DNA of 64,000 bases from Paracyclopina nana (Eukaryota > Arthropoda > Copepoda > Cyclopoida > Cyclopettidae): NCBI GenBank assembly GCA_019096065.1, contig JAGUCH010000007.1, forward strand, positions 2,564,501 to 2,628,500, given 5' to 3'. This document shows positions 26,433 to 38,007 of the stretch, piece after piece (within the stretch, counting starts at the first letter, position 1; each line of letters opens with the position of its first letter). The notes under the pieces are model-generated. The model saw nothing but the letters and a program-made list of their open reading frames with translations. It did not search any database and was not told the DNA's origin. The translations under genes were made by a program, and so were the position numbers.

Positions 26433-28019
26433 TTAGTCGTCCTCAATTTTGGCTAGGTCCGCGAGAACTTTCGATTCTTCTGGGCTCTTGGACGTGAGCA
26501 TGGGGCTAAGTTTCCAAATATGGACGCGTCCAAAGCCATCACCGGCTGCAATAAGTCCATGTTTATTGAAGGCAATGCTCGTGAGGGGGAAAGGGATGAG
26601 TTTCTCCGAGCCCCTCAGCTCTAGCGGAGTAGCCATTTTTGACCTGGCTAGCTTGAGATCGTAGATGAGCAGCTTGTGATTTTGGCAACCAGCTGCAAAT
26701 ACGAGTGGTCTTGAGAAGGACCATGACATGGCAGAGGCTGAACTGTCCTCCACTTGAATTGTAAAGAGAGGGGAATAGGGATGAAGAAGGTTGTAGAATC
26801 GAATTTGCTGGTCGGAGCCGCAAGATAAAAACAGGTTCGACTCGAAAGGGGAGAAAGCCAAACTATTCACCCTTCCGTGATGGCTAGGAAACGTGACCTT
26901 GACGGGATCGTGCCATTCCATGCCGTCGTTATCCTCTAGAGAATGCAGAATGACTGGGTGGGTAAGAGAGCCCTCGAAAACTGTTCCTGATTCAGTACCA
27001 AAGACTACCACTGAATTGTCATCCCCGTTAGCGCTCAAGCACGTTATGCCGATGTCAGTTTTTTTTCGAACTCCGACAGTCCTAGGCAGATGCAATTGGT
27101 CCAGTTTCATCTTTTTGACGGGTAATAAATCGTTTTTCACCAAATCCAAGCTCCACAAAATCAAAATACCATCTAATCCTGATGAAAGAATGTAGAACAA
27201 GGATCTAGAACTCCTTGCATCCAAATGAGAAGCTGCAATCCAACTGACGGTCGTGACTTTGTCCTTGTGGCCATGAACTGAGCCTACTCCGGACGAAGCC
27301 AAAAGTGGATCAGTTTCAGAAAGAGCTTTCCATACATAGATTTCCCCAGAAAATCCACCAGCAGTGATCAAACCCGGCTCAACTGGATGAAAACTTGCGC
27401 TAGTCAGGCATGAAGGAGCTTGCAAGGTTCTGTAAGGATTGCCAGGATCAAAGTCACGCCTATTAATGTTCCAAATTTGCAAATATCCAGGATGATCACA
27501 CCAATCTTCATGACTTTCAGCTTCAAATGCTGCAGCAATTACATAACCTGCATCAAAGACCTATTAAAATACCCTTCTTTAGCAAACATAAATGAAAAAA
27601 AGACCTGATTGACTCCAAGAAACGGCTGAAACCTTCAAACCTTCATCTTGAGTCCGGGTAGCAGCTGTATCAAGAGTATGCAGCTTCCTAATCTGCGTGT
27701 CTGATTCCAATTCCAAAAGTTCATATCCATCAAACGCTCGGCTTCTTATGGCAGCCTCTAGTTCCAACTCTAACATTGGTACTGCTTTAGCTATGAACTT
27801 GTAGAATTTTGGGTCTTGTAGTGGATTTTGAGCATCTTTTGCTTGATTTTCCGCATTTGTTTGGCATAATTGACTTTTATAGGAGAAACACTGAGTTTCT
27901 TGCTCAATGTGAGAGGTGAATTCAGTTTGGCACCCATTTTGAGCGTTCATCTTTTCTTTTTTCCAGACAGAGGCACAATTAATGCTTTCACGATCTTCTG
28001 CATTGCTATCAGTAAACAT
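26433..28019 (-). CDS. DYNC2I2: WD-repeat dynein-2 intermediate chain WDR34 (DYNC2I2)
   Basis: Intermediate chain of cytoplasmic dynein-2, the motor for retrograde intraflagellar transport in cilia. Minus-strand exons: 27605-28019 and 26433-27547; the intron is 57 nt. The N-terminal part (KFIAKAVPMLELELEAAIRSRAFDGYELL) matches the WDR34 helical region. The junction reads VSWSQS/GYVIAAAF. The propeller follows: LQIWNINRRDFDPGNPY, LTSASFHPVEPGLITAGGFSGEIYVW, VTTVSW, GRVNSLAFSPFESNLFLSCGSDQQIRFYN and SFSRPLVFAAGCQNHKLLIYDL. Start at 28017-28019; about 490 residues, close to family length. It implies a ciliated cell type in the animal, such as sensory neurons. Confidence 0.9.
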
Positions 28020-28184
28020 GGCGATTATAATTTGTTTATCTACTTGATTTATGCATGTACCTGCTTTCTAAAGCTTCTCTTGGCGGCTTTTTTGTACTTT
28101 CAACGAGAAAGCTCACCAGCTGATCGCCAGCTACTTTCTCTTTTCTTTTGAAAATCTATTGCAACTGAATTCTACTTCTATGCA
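28020..28184. promoter_or_regulatory. Bidirectional promoter between WDR34 and USP12/46
   Basis: Only 165 bp separate the two divergent start codons. Both 5' UTRs and the shared promoter must lie here. No TATA element was convincing. Confidence 0.65.
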
Positions 28185-29655
28185 ATGCTGCAACAAAATC
28201 GAAGGGCTACTGGTAGATCTATTAACATGTTTGACTTTGTACTTAAGGGTGCCAATGCTTCACAACTGGAAAAAGACATTGGAACGGACCAATTTCCAAG
28301 CAACGAGCATTTTTTTGGATTGGTAAACGTGAGTAAAATTTAAAAAAACTAGTCTTCGCTCTCTAAAACTAAGTCTATTTGCAGTTTGGAAATACCTGTT
28401 ATTCCAACTCGGTTCTACAAGCACTGTACTTTTGCAAGCCTTTTCGCGAAAAAGTACTCGAATATAAGGCGAAAAATAAAAAAGGAAAGGAGACTTTGCT
28501 TTCCTGCCTGGCTGATTTATTCTATTCCATTGCAACGCAGAAGAAAAAAGTTGGAACAATTGCCCCCAAAAAATTTATCGCCAGGCTAAGGAAAGAAAAA
28601 GGTAACAGTAATGTATCAAAATGTGAAATATTTAACCTAATAATCTTTTCTTTAGTGGACTTTGATAACTATATGCAACAAGATGCTCACGAGTTTCTCA
28701 ATTTTCTCATCAATCACATCAATGAAATAATTGTTGGTAAGCGAAGACTTTATTTATCAATACATGTATACAACTTATTGATTCATCCCAAGCTGAAAAA
28801 TGCCAGGCAAATGTTTCCAAGTCAAAAAATTATGCGAATGGATCGGACATGGAAAGAAAAAAGACAACTTGGATAAGTGATATCTTTCAAGGGATCTTCA
28901 CAAGTGAAACAAGGTGTCTTAATTGCGAGACTGTGACATCCAAAGACGAAGATTTTTTTGACTTGAGTATTGATGTGGAACAAAACACTTCAATTACCAG
29001 CTGCCTAAAAAATTTCAGTAATACTGAAACTTTATGCAGCGATAACAAGTTTCAATGTGATTCCTGTTGTACTTTGCAAGAAGCTCATGTAAATATTTAA
29101 CATAAATTAAGTGTTTTTTCACATAAATATTTTTTTTATAATTTCAGAAAAGAATGCGAATTAAAAAACTTCCAACAATTCTTGCTTTGCATTTAAAAAG
29201 ATTTAAATATATGGAGCAATACAATCGTCACATTAAAGTATCACATCGTGTGGTTTTCCCTTTGGAATTGAGACTTTTCAACACAGTAAGATCAAAATTG
29301 AATTTATTTAAAGCAGTTTTTATGCATATTTTTAAATGCAGTCTGATGATGCCGTGAATCCGGATCGAATGTACGATCTCGTTGCAGTTGTAATACATTG
29401 TGGATCTGGTCCAAACCGAGGTCACTACATTTCTATTGTCAAATCTTGTGGTTTCTGGCTTATTTTTGATGATGACATTGTCGACGTAGGTTTTCTTGAA
29501 AATTTCGTCACTTTTTGTAATGGTTTTTTTCTTTTCAGAAAATTGATTCCTCCGCAATCGAAGATTTTTATGGCTTGACAGCAGACGTACAAAAATCTTC
29601 TGAAACTGGATATATTTTATTTTACCAGTCAAGAGATAGTAGTTATTCGTCATAA
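28185..29655 (+). CDS. USP46: Ubiquitin carboxyl-terminal hydrolase 12/46
   Basis: Cysteine protease that removes ubiquitin; activated by WDR48/UAF1 in other animals. Exons: 28185-28328, 28385-28601, 28656-28736, 28793-29088, 29148-29285, 29342-29485, 29539-29655; all phases join. Key parts are [29 protein letters not shown] with the catalytic Cys, the QQDAHEFLN box and [15 protein letters not shown] with a zinc Cxx[25 protein letters not shown] follows, then the His box [13 protein letters not shown] and FDDDIV. It ends [10 protein letters not shown] plus a short tail. Start at 28185 gives a longer leader than the second ATG at 28227; either could be used. USP12 and USP46 are one gene in most invertebrates. 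Neighbour WDR34 is on the opposite strand. Confidence 0.94.
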
Positions 29656-29696
29656 TTATTTTCTAAACCTAAACTTCTTTGTAACCTAATAAATCT

Positions 29697-29860
29697 TATT
29701 ACTATTAGCTGAGACGGCTGAGCAGTACATAAGCTCCGACCATATAATTTCCATGATTTTTCATTGTTGTTTGATGTAGAGGAGGATAATGAACATTATG
29801 CATCTACAAGTGGATAATGAACATTATGCATCTACAAGTGGATAATGATCATTATGCCTC
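29697..29860. repeat. Dispersed repeat, copy 1 (GAGGAGGATAATGAACATTATG)
   Basis: Shares ATTACTATTAGCTGAG, GACCATATAATTTCC and GAGGATAATGAACATTATGC with 30663-30790. Within this copy the GATAATGAACATTATGCATCTACAAGTG segment is tandemly repeated two to three times. Confidence 0.8.
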
Positions 29861-29894
29861 ACTTGATCCTTGCGCCATCTATCATAGAAAAAAA

Positions 29895-29970
29895 GGAAGG
29901 TGGCAGTAAGAATCGAACCCCAGTCACCCGGGTAGCGCGCTGACGCTCTACCTCTGAGCCATCAATTTGA
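29895..29970 (-). repeat. tRNA-like SINE head (A and B boxes, decayed cloverleaf)
   Basis: On the minus strand TGGCTCAGAGGTAGAGCG (A box, paired D stem GCTC/GAGC) is followed about 35 nt later by GGGGTTCGATTC (B box). The anticodon and T stems do not pair properly, so I call a tRNA-derived SINE or pseudogene instead of a working tRNA. Confidence 0.55.
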
Positions 29971-30057
29971 TTGTGAAAGTTGCTTATGAGCAAGCACTTA
30001 AAAAAGATGGCCAGATGGGCCGGCGCGGCATGGCCGCAAGACGCAACGGCAACAGGC

Positions 30058-30282
30058 CACAGTGGCTCAAAATGCCTTCTGGACGCGCACGGGAAAAAAA
30101 CTCGCGAAAAGTTTGATTTAGAAGTCAAATTTGAATATGTATCTGTCAATTCCACCAATTTTTGAATCTTTTCATTGCCTAGAAGTCAACCCAATTAAAA
30201 TGAAAATTGGTGGTTAAATGAGAATTCGGGCGATTTGGCGCATTTTCTCGTGCTTGTGAAAACGGCTTTTTGACCCACTGTG
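30058..30282. mobile_element. Non-autonomous DNA transposon (MITE), CACAGTGG termini, 5-bp target duplication
   Basis: The element begins CACAGTGGCTCAAAA and ends as the reverse complement of CACAGTGGGTCAAAA; the inverted repeats extend imperfectly to about 50 bp (GACGCGCACGGGAAAAA versus ACAAGCACGAGAAAA). It is bounded on both sides by an exact CAGGC (30053-30057 and 30283-30287). No transposase. The same family inserted at 47098-47553. Five-base duplications and CAC-initial termini fit Transib; this class call is inference. Confidence 0.8.
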
Positions 30283-30509
30283 CAGGCGCATGGGGAAGGC
30301 CTATGCTGGGTCAGCTTTGATGAGCTCATGCTCGCTGTGCGCAGCGGCCACTAGCTAGCGCGGCCGGTGCAAGCTAGACCGCTGGGTCAACTTTGATGAG
30401 CTGTCTGCAATAAAGCGAACCCCAAAATTTAAGGGATATCTTGCAAAAAAATGAGCAAGAAAAGCACTTCTTAATTGACTTTCAGGCATTGCTTGAAATG
30501 TTGGGGTAG

Positions 30510-30675
30510 CTAATAGTAATAGGATTATACACCTCTAGGCTGTCGGATAACACTCATTATATTTTAGTGTCGCGTGACAATCACTCGTTCGCTCCGCTCA
30601 CTCGCTCACTTGACACTAAAATATAATTCGTGTTATCCTCCAGCCTAGAGGTGTATAATCCTATATTACTATTAG
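30510..30675. repeat. Foldback hairpin, about 63-bp arms
   Basis: TAATAGTAATAGGATTATAC through ATTTTAGTGTCG (30510-30572) is mirrored by 30611-30675 with few mismatches. The loop contains CACTCGTTCGCTCCGCTCAC. A diverged relative lies at 30975-31112 (GCTGTCGGATAACACTCATT ... TAGCCTAGAG). Confidence 0.85.
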
Positions 30676-30790
30676 CTGAGAACTACATAAATTAGGACCA
30701 TATAATTTCCGTCTGTTTTTATCCTTGTTCGATTAAGAGGAGGATAATGAACATTATGCATCTGCAAGTTGATTATGATCATTATATGAA
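30663..30790. repeat. Dispersed repeat, copy 2
   Basis: Second copy of the 29697-29860 repeat. Both copies are followed by GGGTCAACTTTGATGAGCT-type sequences (30302, 30382, 30923), so the whole 29.7-31.1 kb block is a partial duplication. Confidence 0.8.
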
Positions 30791-31112
30791 TAGAAAAATG
30801 TTCAAGAACACGAACTTTTGATTTCAAAGTGTACAGAAATCTCCAAGACGGACTGTATATAGCCGGAACAGCCGACGTGGCGAAGTGGAAAGACGCAACG
30901 TCAATAAGTGCATGTTGCACGCTAGATCGCTGGGTCAACTTTGATGAGCTTATGCACCTAGCTTAAATGTTGGGTTAAGCTGTCGGATAACACTCATTTT
31001 TTTTTTTTGAGTCGCGTGCCAATCACTCGTTTTGCACCGTTCACTCGTGATCTGCCACTTGAAACTAAAAATCCTTTGTTATTCTCTAGCCTAGAGTATA
31101 TTCCTATATTAT

Positions 31113-32640
31113 TGTTTTTGAATTTTTCGGCAAATCTTGAAAAGTATCATCAAAAAGTCTGGAAACCACAATAAGACCTATGTTTTAAGGGAAGCATTAC
31201 CAGAATTTTCAATGATCACTGTATTGCCACTCACAACTTTTTAAAACGAACCATCTTTAGGGTCCTAGAAAACTATCGTGATTTTTGCTCTTGGCCCCTT
31301 GGGAGGGGAATATTGGCCCTCAAAGCCATATGAATCAGCCCATTTTTAGACCATTGTTGCTTACCTCTTTGGAAATAGGATAAAAATTGTCGTCATGCAA
31401 CCTACTGTGCTACACAAGACAAATGCGAACATGCAAATTTCATTAAATTGTGTTTATTATATAACTTGGGCATATTTTTTGCTATTAAGTTAGATTCAGC
31501 CCTCATTTAAAGATTCAAAAATCCTAAATCTGTCAAAAAATATTTTTTTTTTACAAATTTACCAGTAAAATGGTAAAACGGCACCTTTGGGTTATGAAAC
31601 ATACGCTAATATTTTTTATGCTTTTGATATGAAACAAAAACAATTAATTAAGCAATAAAATATAATACCTTTTTGACGACATGAGTTGTTGTGTTCTAAA
31701 AGGTTTTTTTAGAACACCTTGAGTCTTTCCTCATTTCATCTGCCCTTTGTTTCCTAATGCTTCAATTCAGTTACTTTAAATGTAACCTTTGGTCTTAGTC
31801 ATGCACTTTTACTTCTTAGGTCAAATACTTTTTTTGTATCAATTAATTAGTGTCAACTATATATGAAATTCAACGAAAATTTAAAATCTAAAAAAACAAA
31901 AATTGTCTTTTCAAAAAAAAGTAACAAATTTGCAATTTAAAATCAAGAATGAGGTAAAGTTTAAATTTTTGTGAACTTGTTGTTTTTCACAGCATTTACT
32001 TAATATATAAATTAAAAGAAATACAAAAAAAAATCAATTTTCTGCACAAAATTTTTAGATTCATCCTAAAATTTAATTGTATATACTAATTTAAACGGCA
32101 TAATTCCTTTTTTTGTCATCAATAATCTAATCGCATTTTTGTTTTATTCGTATATTTTCTATCATGTTTGCGGCATAAAATGACAATTTTTTTGAATTTG
32201 GGTGGGGATTTTTTTTAACTTTTGAGCCTGTAGCGCTGTTTAACTTGGAAGCATATTGTATTTTAAGGAATTTGCTCTAAAGCAATGTTTTACTTTTCTG
32301 TAAGTAAATTTATTGTTGGCAGTTTTTTGCTTTTTTTCTAAAAAAAATGAACTGACAATTGTATATTATTTTCTATCATTTGAGCTATTTTTTGTAAATA
32401 GGTTTAGCAAAAAGTTATTTCAGCACCATGATCATCAGACTTGGTTTACAAAATCTAAGTCTTTACAAACCAAAGATTCACGTTTACAGAAAAAAACTAT
32501 CGTACTTCTTACTCAAAAAAGGCAAAAATTGAAATGATATGCAATGTTAGGGATTTTAGCAAAAAGATTTCTAAATTTTGGGGTAATGCATTTAGTGCGG
32601 CCCACCGTTAGGATAACCATTCATTCCACGATGCCCATTC
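31113..32640. other. AT-rich intergenic region, nothing identified
   Basis: Very AT-rich spacer between the repeat patch and the first innexin. No open frame with a domain. One small palindrome (GTGTTCTA...TAGAACAC near 31690-31715). Confidence 0.5.
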
Positions 32641-32651
32641 TCTTCTTTAAG

Positions 32652-34271
32652 TCAGGTTTCTCCAATATCTCGACTTCTGTATCCAAGTTTCTTCGCTAAT
32701 TCATGAATGACATCTTTGAAAATTACTGAGTCGATATTTTGCCCCATCAAATAAATCAAGAACCAATCACCAACATATGATTTACCAATAACCATTTCAA
32801 TACATTCTCTTTTTACTCTTCTGTAGCGGAGACGTAGGACAAAAGCTCTTATATATGGGCTGAAAATTATCACAACCCTATAAATAAGTACTAAAAAGCT
32901 TAAAAGTCCCAGCAAAAGTAACCAGAACCAGATAAAAATGTAAATTTTTTCGTTGACAATATTAAGCGGTAGTATGCATAGTGCATCATGTTTTTCAATG
33001 TTTCCAGAAGTTCCAAATTTGTGAAATGTGCACTTAGTCATTCTTGGAAACACATAAATCATTGGATCTATTCGATCTTCTTGATCACGATCTGCAAAAC
33101 TCATAACTTCGATACCGTAAGTAAAAAATGTTCCATCAAAGAATCTATCAAGCAAGAACATTTGGCCTAAAGAAAAAAAATTCCAAATTAATTGAAATAG
33201 ATGTATTGAAGAAAAAAATTAGAATATAAAAGAATTAATAAGTTTCTTCAAAAAATGTACTATTCAAAAAAAAACTTGAGAATTTTTTTTCAGCATATAT
33301 TGTACCTACACAGTGCTCCTGTGGGTAAGTTATTATGATTATTTAAAAAAGACAACTCTCAATTAACAAAGCTAGGTTTTTGAATGTCATAGCGAAATCA
33401 CAAGTGAATGCTTGTAATAAAAAAAACTTTTATGTAGTTGGTAGCCGTGACTTTGGGAATTTTAAGATGATATTCTTTTTGAAAATATGAAAAAAACCTA
33501 CAGGAGTATTCTGCAAGTAGGAAGTTTCATGACAATATGGAATTTGAAAAGAAAAAGAGGAAAAGTTTGATTGATTTGCATTTTTCTAAAAAGATATGAC
33601 TTAAAAAAATTTAATTGCTATTCTGGTCAATTTACTTACCTCCAACATTTATGAGAGCCAGCAATTCACAAAAAAAATACCGATAGGCCCAAAAATTATG
33701 ATGTTTTAAATTTGAGTACATGTACTCAATAAGTAGTTTTTTTTTTAACTTTTTTTCTACTTCAGAAATAATTCCTAAGTTCAAATCCATTCTCAAAGCT
33801 GCAATTTTTCCAGCTTCCCAATTTTTCCATAGCCATCTTGGAACGTAAAATAAAATTGCCTATAAAAATATAATATATAATTGCGGTTTCTGCAAAATGA
33901 ATATTAGTAATTACCTGAAAAAATAGGCAAAAACAAACCCATTGGTAATATTTATGGTATCTTCTTTCTTCTGGGTCGATTGTTTTGTCTACTCCAGGAT
34001 GCGCAACATCGAACCCAATGCGTTTCCAAAAGGCACTAGGTATAGTATAAGTCGAATGTATCCAGCAATATGTATTTAAGACTTCTTCAGGAATATCTTT
34101 GCTATGAATGCAATCTATAGGATTTCCAACGTATTGTTTCGCTGAGACTATCAGTGAAAAGGCAAACATGCAAGTAGTAGTCACAGAATAATGAAGTCTA
34201 AAAACCCATGAGTCAATATGTACATGCGAAACTCGAAGTAAACCTCTCAATTCTCTAAAGATGTCAAGCAT
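32652..34271 (-). CDS. Innexin (gap-junction channel protein), copy A
   Basis: Four-pass gap-junction subunit. Minus-strand exons: 33915-34271, 33640-33859 (220 bp) and 32652-33166. It starts [20 protein letters not shown]. The innexin signature [13 protein letters not shown] ends exon 1. First-loop cysteines are in [20 protein letters not shown]. Second-loop cysteines are in [14 protein letters not shown] and [16 protein letters not shown], followed by the last membrane helix. The sequence is close to arthropod innexin 2 type. The other two copies share exon borders. Copy A carries [11 protein letters not shown] where the others have FLTFGIEV. Confidence 0.93.
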
Positions 34272-34942
34272 TTTGATAATTTTATCTGTAATTATTCAAG
34301 TATTAGAGAACGTACATTTTAAATTCTTTTTTAAAATATATACCGGGAAATGTTGATGATTAAGTTAAGATTTTCTTTGAACGGGAAGTAACTTTTTCAT
34401 CTATTCAAGCCTGAAAAGTTGAAAATACATACATAAATAATTTATATCTAAGTTATATTAATCACTTGAAGAAACTTTGTATGGTTATTATTAAAGCACA
34501 AGTTTTGTTACTAAAATTAATGAAAAATTAAATTTTTTTCTGTTAAAAAACAACCGTAAAAACTTTTCATCGCTCTTTTAAAGTGCAATATTTTCGCTAA
34601 TCTCACCAGCAAATGTAGCTTTTTGCACTGAATTTCTGTTCTGAAGAATATTGCTGACTATATGGCACTAAATCGAAGAAATTCCTCTGCAGCTGTATGC
34701 AAAGAGCAAGCTCCTTTCTCGACTCTGCTCTGGATCCTCTTAGATTCCTTTCTCTTTCCATGGTAAAATGTCCCATTGGCTGCAGAACCCAGCATGGCAG
34801 CAAGGCCAAAAGTGGCGTAAAGGAACCATGTGCGCTCTCAGCTTTCCTTATTTTTATAAACTTTTTGGCTCATATTTTTATATGTACTATTTTTACCCAA
34901 AAGGAGATATTTTTTGTTTATTTTCTCATTTGCACAATTTTT
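34272..34942. other. Spacer between innexins A and B
   Basis: Mostly AT-rich; a less AT-rich island at 34660-34840 (CAGCTGTATGCAAAGAGC...) lies upstream of copy A and may be its 5' UTR or promoter. Not resolved. Confidence 0.4.
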
Positions 34943-36141
34943 TTATGTATCATATATGTCTTTATTGTGGTAGCCAAGTTTTCTTGCTAGTTCATGGATT
35001 ATTTCTTTAAAAATTACCGAATCTACATTTTGTCCAAGCATGTATAACAAAAACCAATCTCCCATTTTCGTTTTTTTTACTATTAGATTGATGCACTCTT
35101 TTTTGACCAAACGAAACCTAATATATAATAAGTAAGCTCTCATTCTTGGGGAAAAAATGATAAAAATTCTGTAGATAACAACTAAAAAAGTTAAAGCCAG
35201 AAGAAGCAAAAACCAAAACCACAAAAATATGTAAATCTTTTCGTTTACAATGTTTAAGGGTAAAATACACATAGCGTCATGTTTTTCAATTTCTCCAGAC
35301 GTTCCAAATTTGTGAAAAGTGCATTTTGTCATTCTTGGGAAAATATATACCATTGGATCAATGCGATCTTCTTGATCTCTTTCGGCGAAAGAAATCACTT
35401 CAATTCCAAACGTAAGAAATGTACCATCAAAAAAACGATCCATTAATAGCATTTGACCTAAAAACATTTCCAATAATAGAAAGTTATATATAGTAATAGA
35501 AGTAATATGTATACCTAAAATATTTAACAAAGCTAAAAATTCACAGAAAAAGTATCTGTAGGCCCAAAAGTTATGATTTTTTAAATTTGTAAAAAGATAA
35601 TCAAGAATGAGCTTTTTCTTTTGACGCTTCTCTGCCTCTGATATGATTCCTAGATCGAGATCCATTTTAAGAGCTCCAATTTTTCCAGCTTCCCAATTTT
35701 TCCATAGCCAACGAGGTATGTAGAAAAGTATTGCCTAATGAAATAAGTTAAGAGATAAGTAAATGATACAATTTGTCCGCTTACTTGAAAAAAAAGGCAG
35801 AAACAAACCCATTGGTAGTAACGTACATATCTTCTTTCATCTGGATCAATTGTTTTATCAATTCCAGGGTGAGCAACATCGATGCCTATTCTTTTCCAAA
35901 AGGCACTTGGAATTGTATATGTAGAATGAATCCAGCAGTAAGTATTGAGAACATCTTCAGGAATATCTTTAGTGTGAACACAATCAATTGGATTTCCAAC
36001 ATATTGTCTTGCAGTGACAATAATTGAAAAAGCAAGCATAAAAGTGACTGAAATCGAATAATGCAGTCTAAAAATAGAAGAATCAATTGTGACACTGCTT
36101 TTTTTGACTAGGGCTTTTAATCCACGAAAAACATCAATCAT
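34943..36141 (-). CDS. Innexin, copy B
   Basis: Minus-strand exons: 35785-36141, 35515-35734 (220 bp) and 34943-35457. It begins [32 protein letters not shown] closes exon 1; exon 2 encodes [20 protein letters not shown] and [12 protein letters not shown]; exon 3 starts [18 protein letters not shown]. Conserved loop cysteines are present ([44 protein letters not shown]). It is transcribed in the same direction as copy A, about 670 bp away, and divergently from copy C. Confidence 0.94.
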
Positions 36142-36812
36142 TTTTGCTTTTTCTGTAAAGAGAAAAAGAAATTTAATATTGAAATGAGATGATGTTCTAA
36201 AATTACCCGACTTTCTTTAGATGCTGGACGCAGCTTGCACAGAAAGACTAAAACTCAAAAGATTTTCAGGCAAGTAACTGAAGAGCTTTCTAGCTTTCTT
36301 TATCCTTTTTGTTTTTCTTATTGAGAAAACTTAACTTTGTCCATACAAAAAGTTCCCCTTCTTTTAAACTTGAATTATCATTACATAGGGATTAAAAATA
36401 TTTTTTTAGCTTTTTCTATTCAAATGATTAAAATACATATTGTAGGTATAGAGATATTTTTGCATCATGCCTTATATTGCTTTTATGTATGCGCTTTTCT
36501 AGATAAGGACATGCTCGGCTACCAGTGGTCCTATCTTCGTCTCAGGGATAATGCGAGGACACCAAACGGAGGCCAAAGAAAATTGCTGGAGATGCTAGAG
36601 AGCTCTCGCGCTTGTGAGGAGAGCCGTGCACCAGAGAAAGTTTGCAACTGTCAAGAGAAAAGAGATGAAAGTTGTTGGCAGTGTTCAAGAAAACTCCATC
36701 ATGATTGGATACAATTTTTTTATCAACAGCATTTAAGAGTAAATATGTCAAATTTATATATTAATATTTTTATATATACCTAACGTCGATTTAGAAGTAC
36801 CAAATAATCATC
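36142..36812. promoter_or_regulatory. Intergenic region between divergent innexins B and C
   Basis: 671 bp between two start codons facing away from each other; it must hold both promoters. A GC-richer block at 36500-36710 (GATAAGGACATGCTCGGC...) resembles in composition the island upstream of copy A and could be a 5' exon. No TATA motif was assigned. Confidence 0.5.
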
Positions 36813-38007
36813 ATGTTGGACGTTTTTCGTGGATTGAAGAATCTCATTAAAGTTAGCCATGTGCACATCGATAGCACTATATTTCGATTGCATTATACAT
36901 TTACAGTAATATGTCTTATTGCATTTTCACTTATTGTGACAACCCGTCAGTATGTGGGTAATCCCATTGACTGTGTTCACACGAAAGATATCCCAGAAGA
37001 AGTGCTAAATACGTATTGCTGGATACATTCAACTTATACAATACCAAGTGCTTTTTGGAAACGGATTGGAATTGATGTTGCTCATCCAGGAATAGATAAA
37101 ACCATAGATCCTGAAGAACGGAGATATGTCAAATATTATCAATGGGTTTGCTTTTGCCTCTTTTTTCAGGTAATTTATAAAATCACATCACATGATATCA
37201 TGCTAATTATTTTTGTTTAGGCTATACTCTTTTACATTCCTCGATGGCTATGGAAAAATTGGGAAGCAGGAAAAATTCAAGCTCTGATGATGGATCTGGA
37301 TTTAGGAATAATTTCTGAGGCTGAAAAACGTTCGAAAAAGAAATTGCTCATCGATTACCTCTTTGTTAATTTGAAAAATCATAATTTTTGGGCTTATCGC
37401 TATTTTTTTTGTGAAGTTCTTGCATTGGGCAACGTAATCGGTATGTACATTAAATTTTTCACATTTTAAGACCAAGAAATCTTTTTTTTTTTCAGGGCAA
37501 ATGTTTTTGCTTGATCGCTTTTTTGACGGAACTTTCTTGACATTTGGAATTGAGGTGCTAAGTTTTGCTGACCGTGATCAAGAAGATCGAATTGATCCCA
37601 TGGTTTACGTGTTTCCAAGGATGACTAAATGTACATTTCATAAGTTTGGAACGTCTGGAGAGGTTGAAAAGCACGATGCCTTATGCATACTGCCATTAAA
37701 TATTTTTAATGAAAAGATATATATATTTTTGTGGTTTTGGATGCTTATTCTAGGGATGCTAACATTTTTAGTTGTAGTTTACCGCATTTTAATTGTTTTT
37801 TCAGGTACTTTACGATCCTATTTGATGAAAATTAGATATAGGCGTATCAAAAATGAATGTATTGAAATAATTATGGAAAAAACTATGGTAGGTGATTGGT
37901 TTTTAATGTACTTACTAGGACAGAATATTGATCAAGTAATATTCAAGGATGTGATGCATGAGCTTGCAAAACGTTTAGGATATAGAAGCAAGGACTCCAT
38001 GGAGTAG
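36813..38007 (+). CDS. Innexin, copy C
   Basis: Exons: 36813-37169, 37221-37440 (220 bp) and 37496-38007, with the same phases as copies A and B. It starts [33 protein letters not shown] ends exon 1. [20 protein letters not shown], then [20 protein letters not shown] follow, and exon 3 ends [16 protein letters not shown]. The four membrane segments and the two pairs of loop cysteines are intact. The gene is divergent from copy B, so the cluster arose by at least one inverted duplication. Confidence 0.95.

Noticed and set aside
29895-29970. A functional tRNA gene
   Set aside because: D stem pairs but anticodon and T stems do not.
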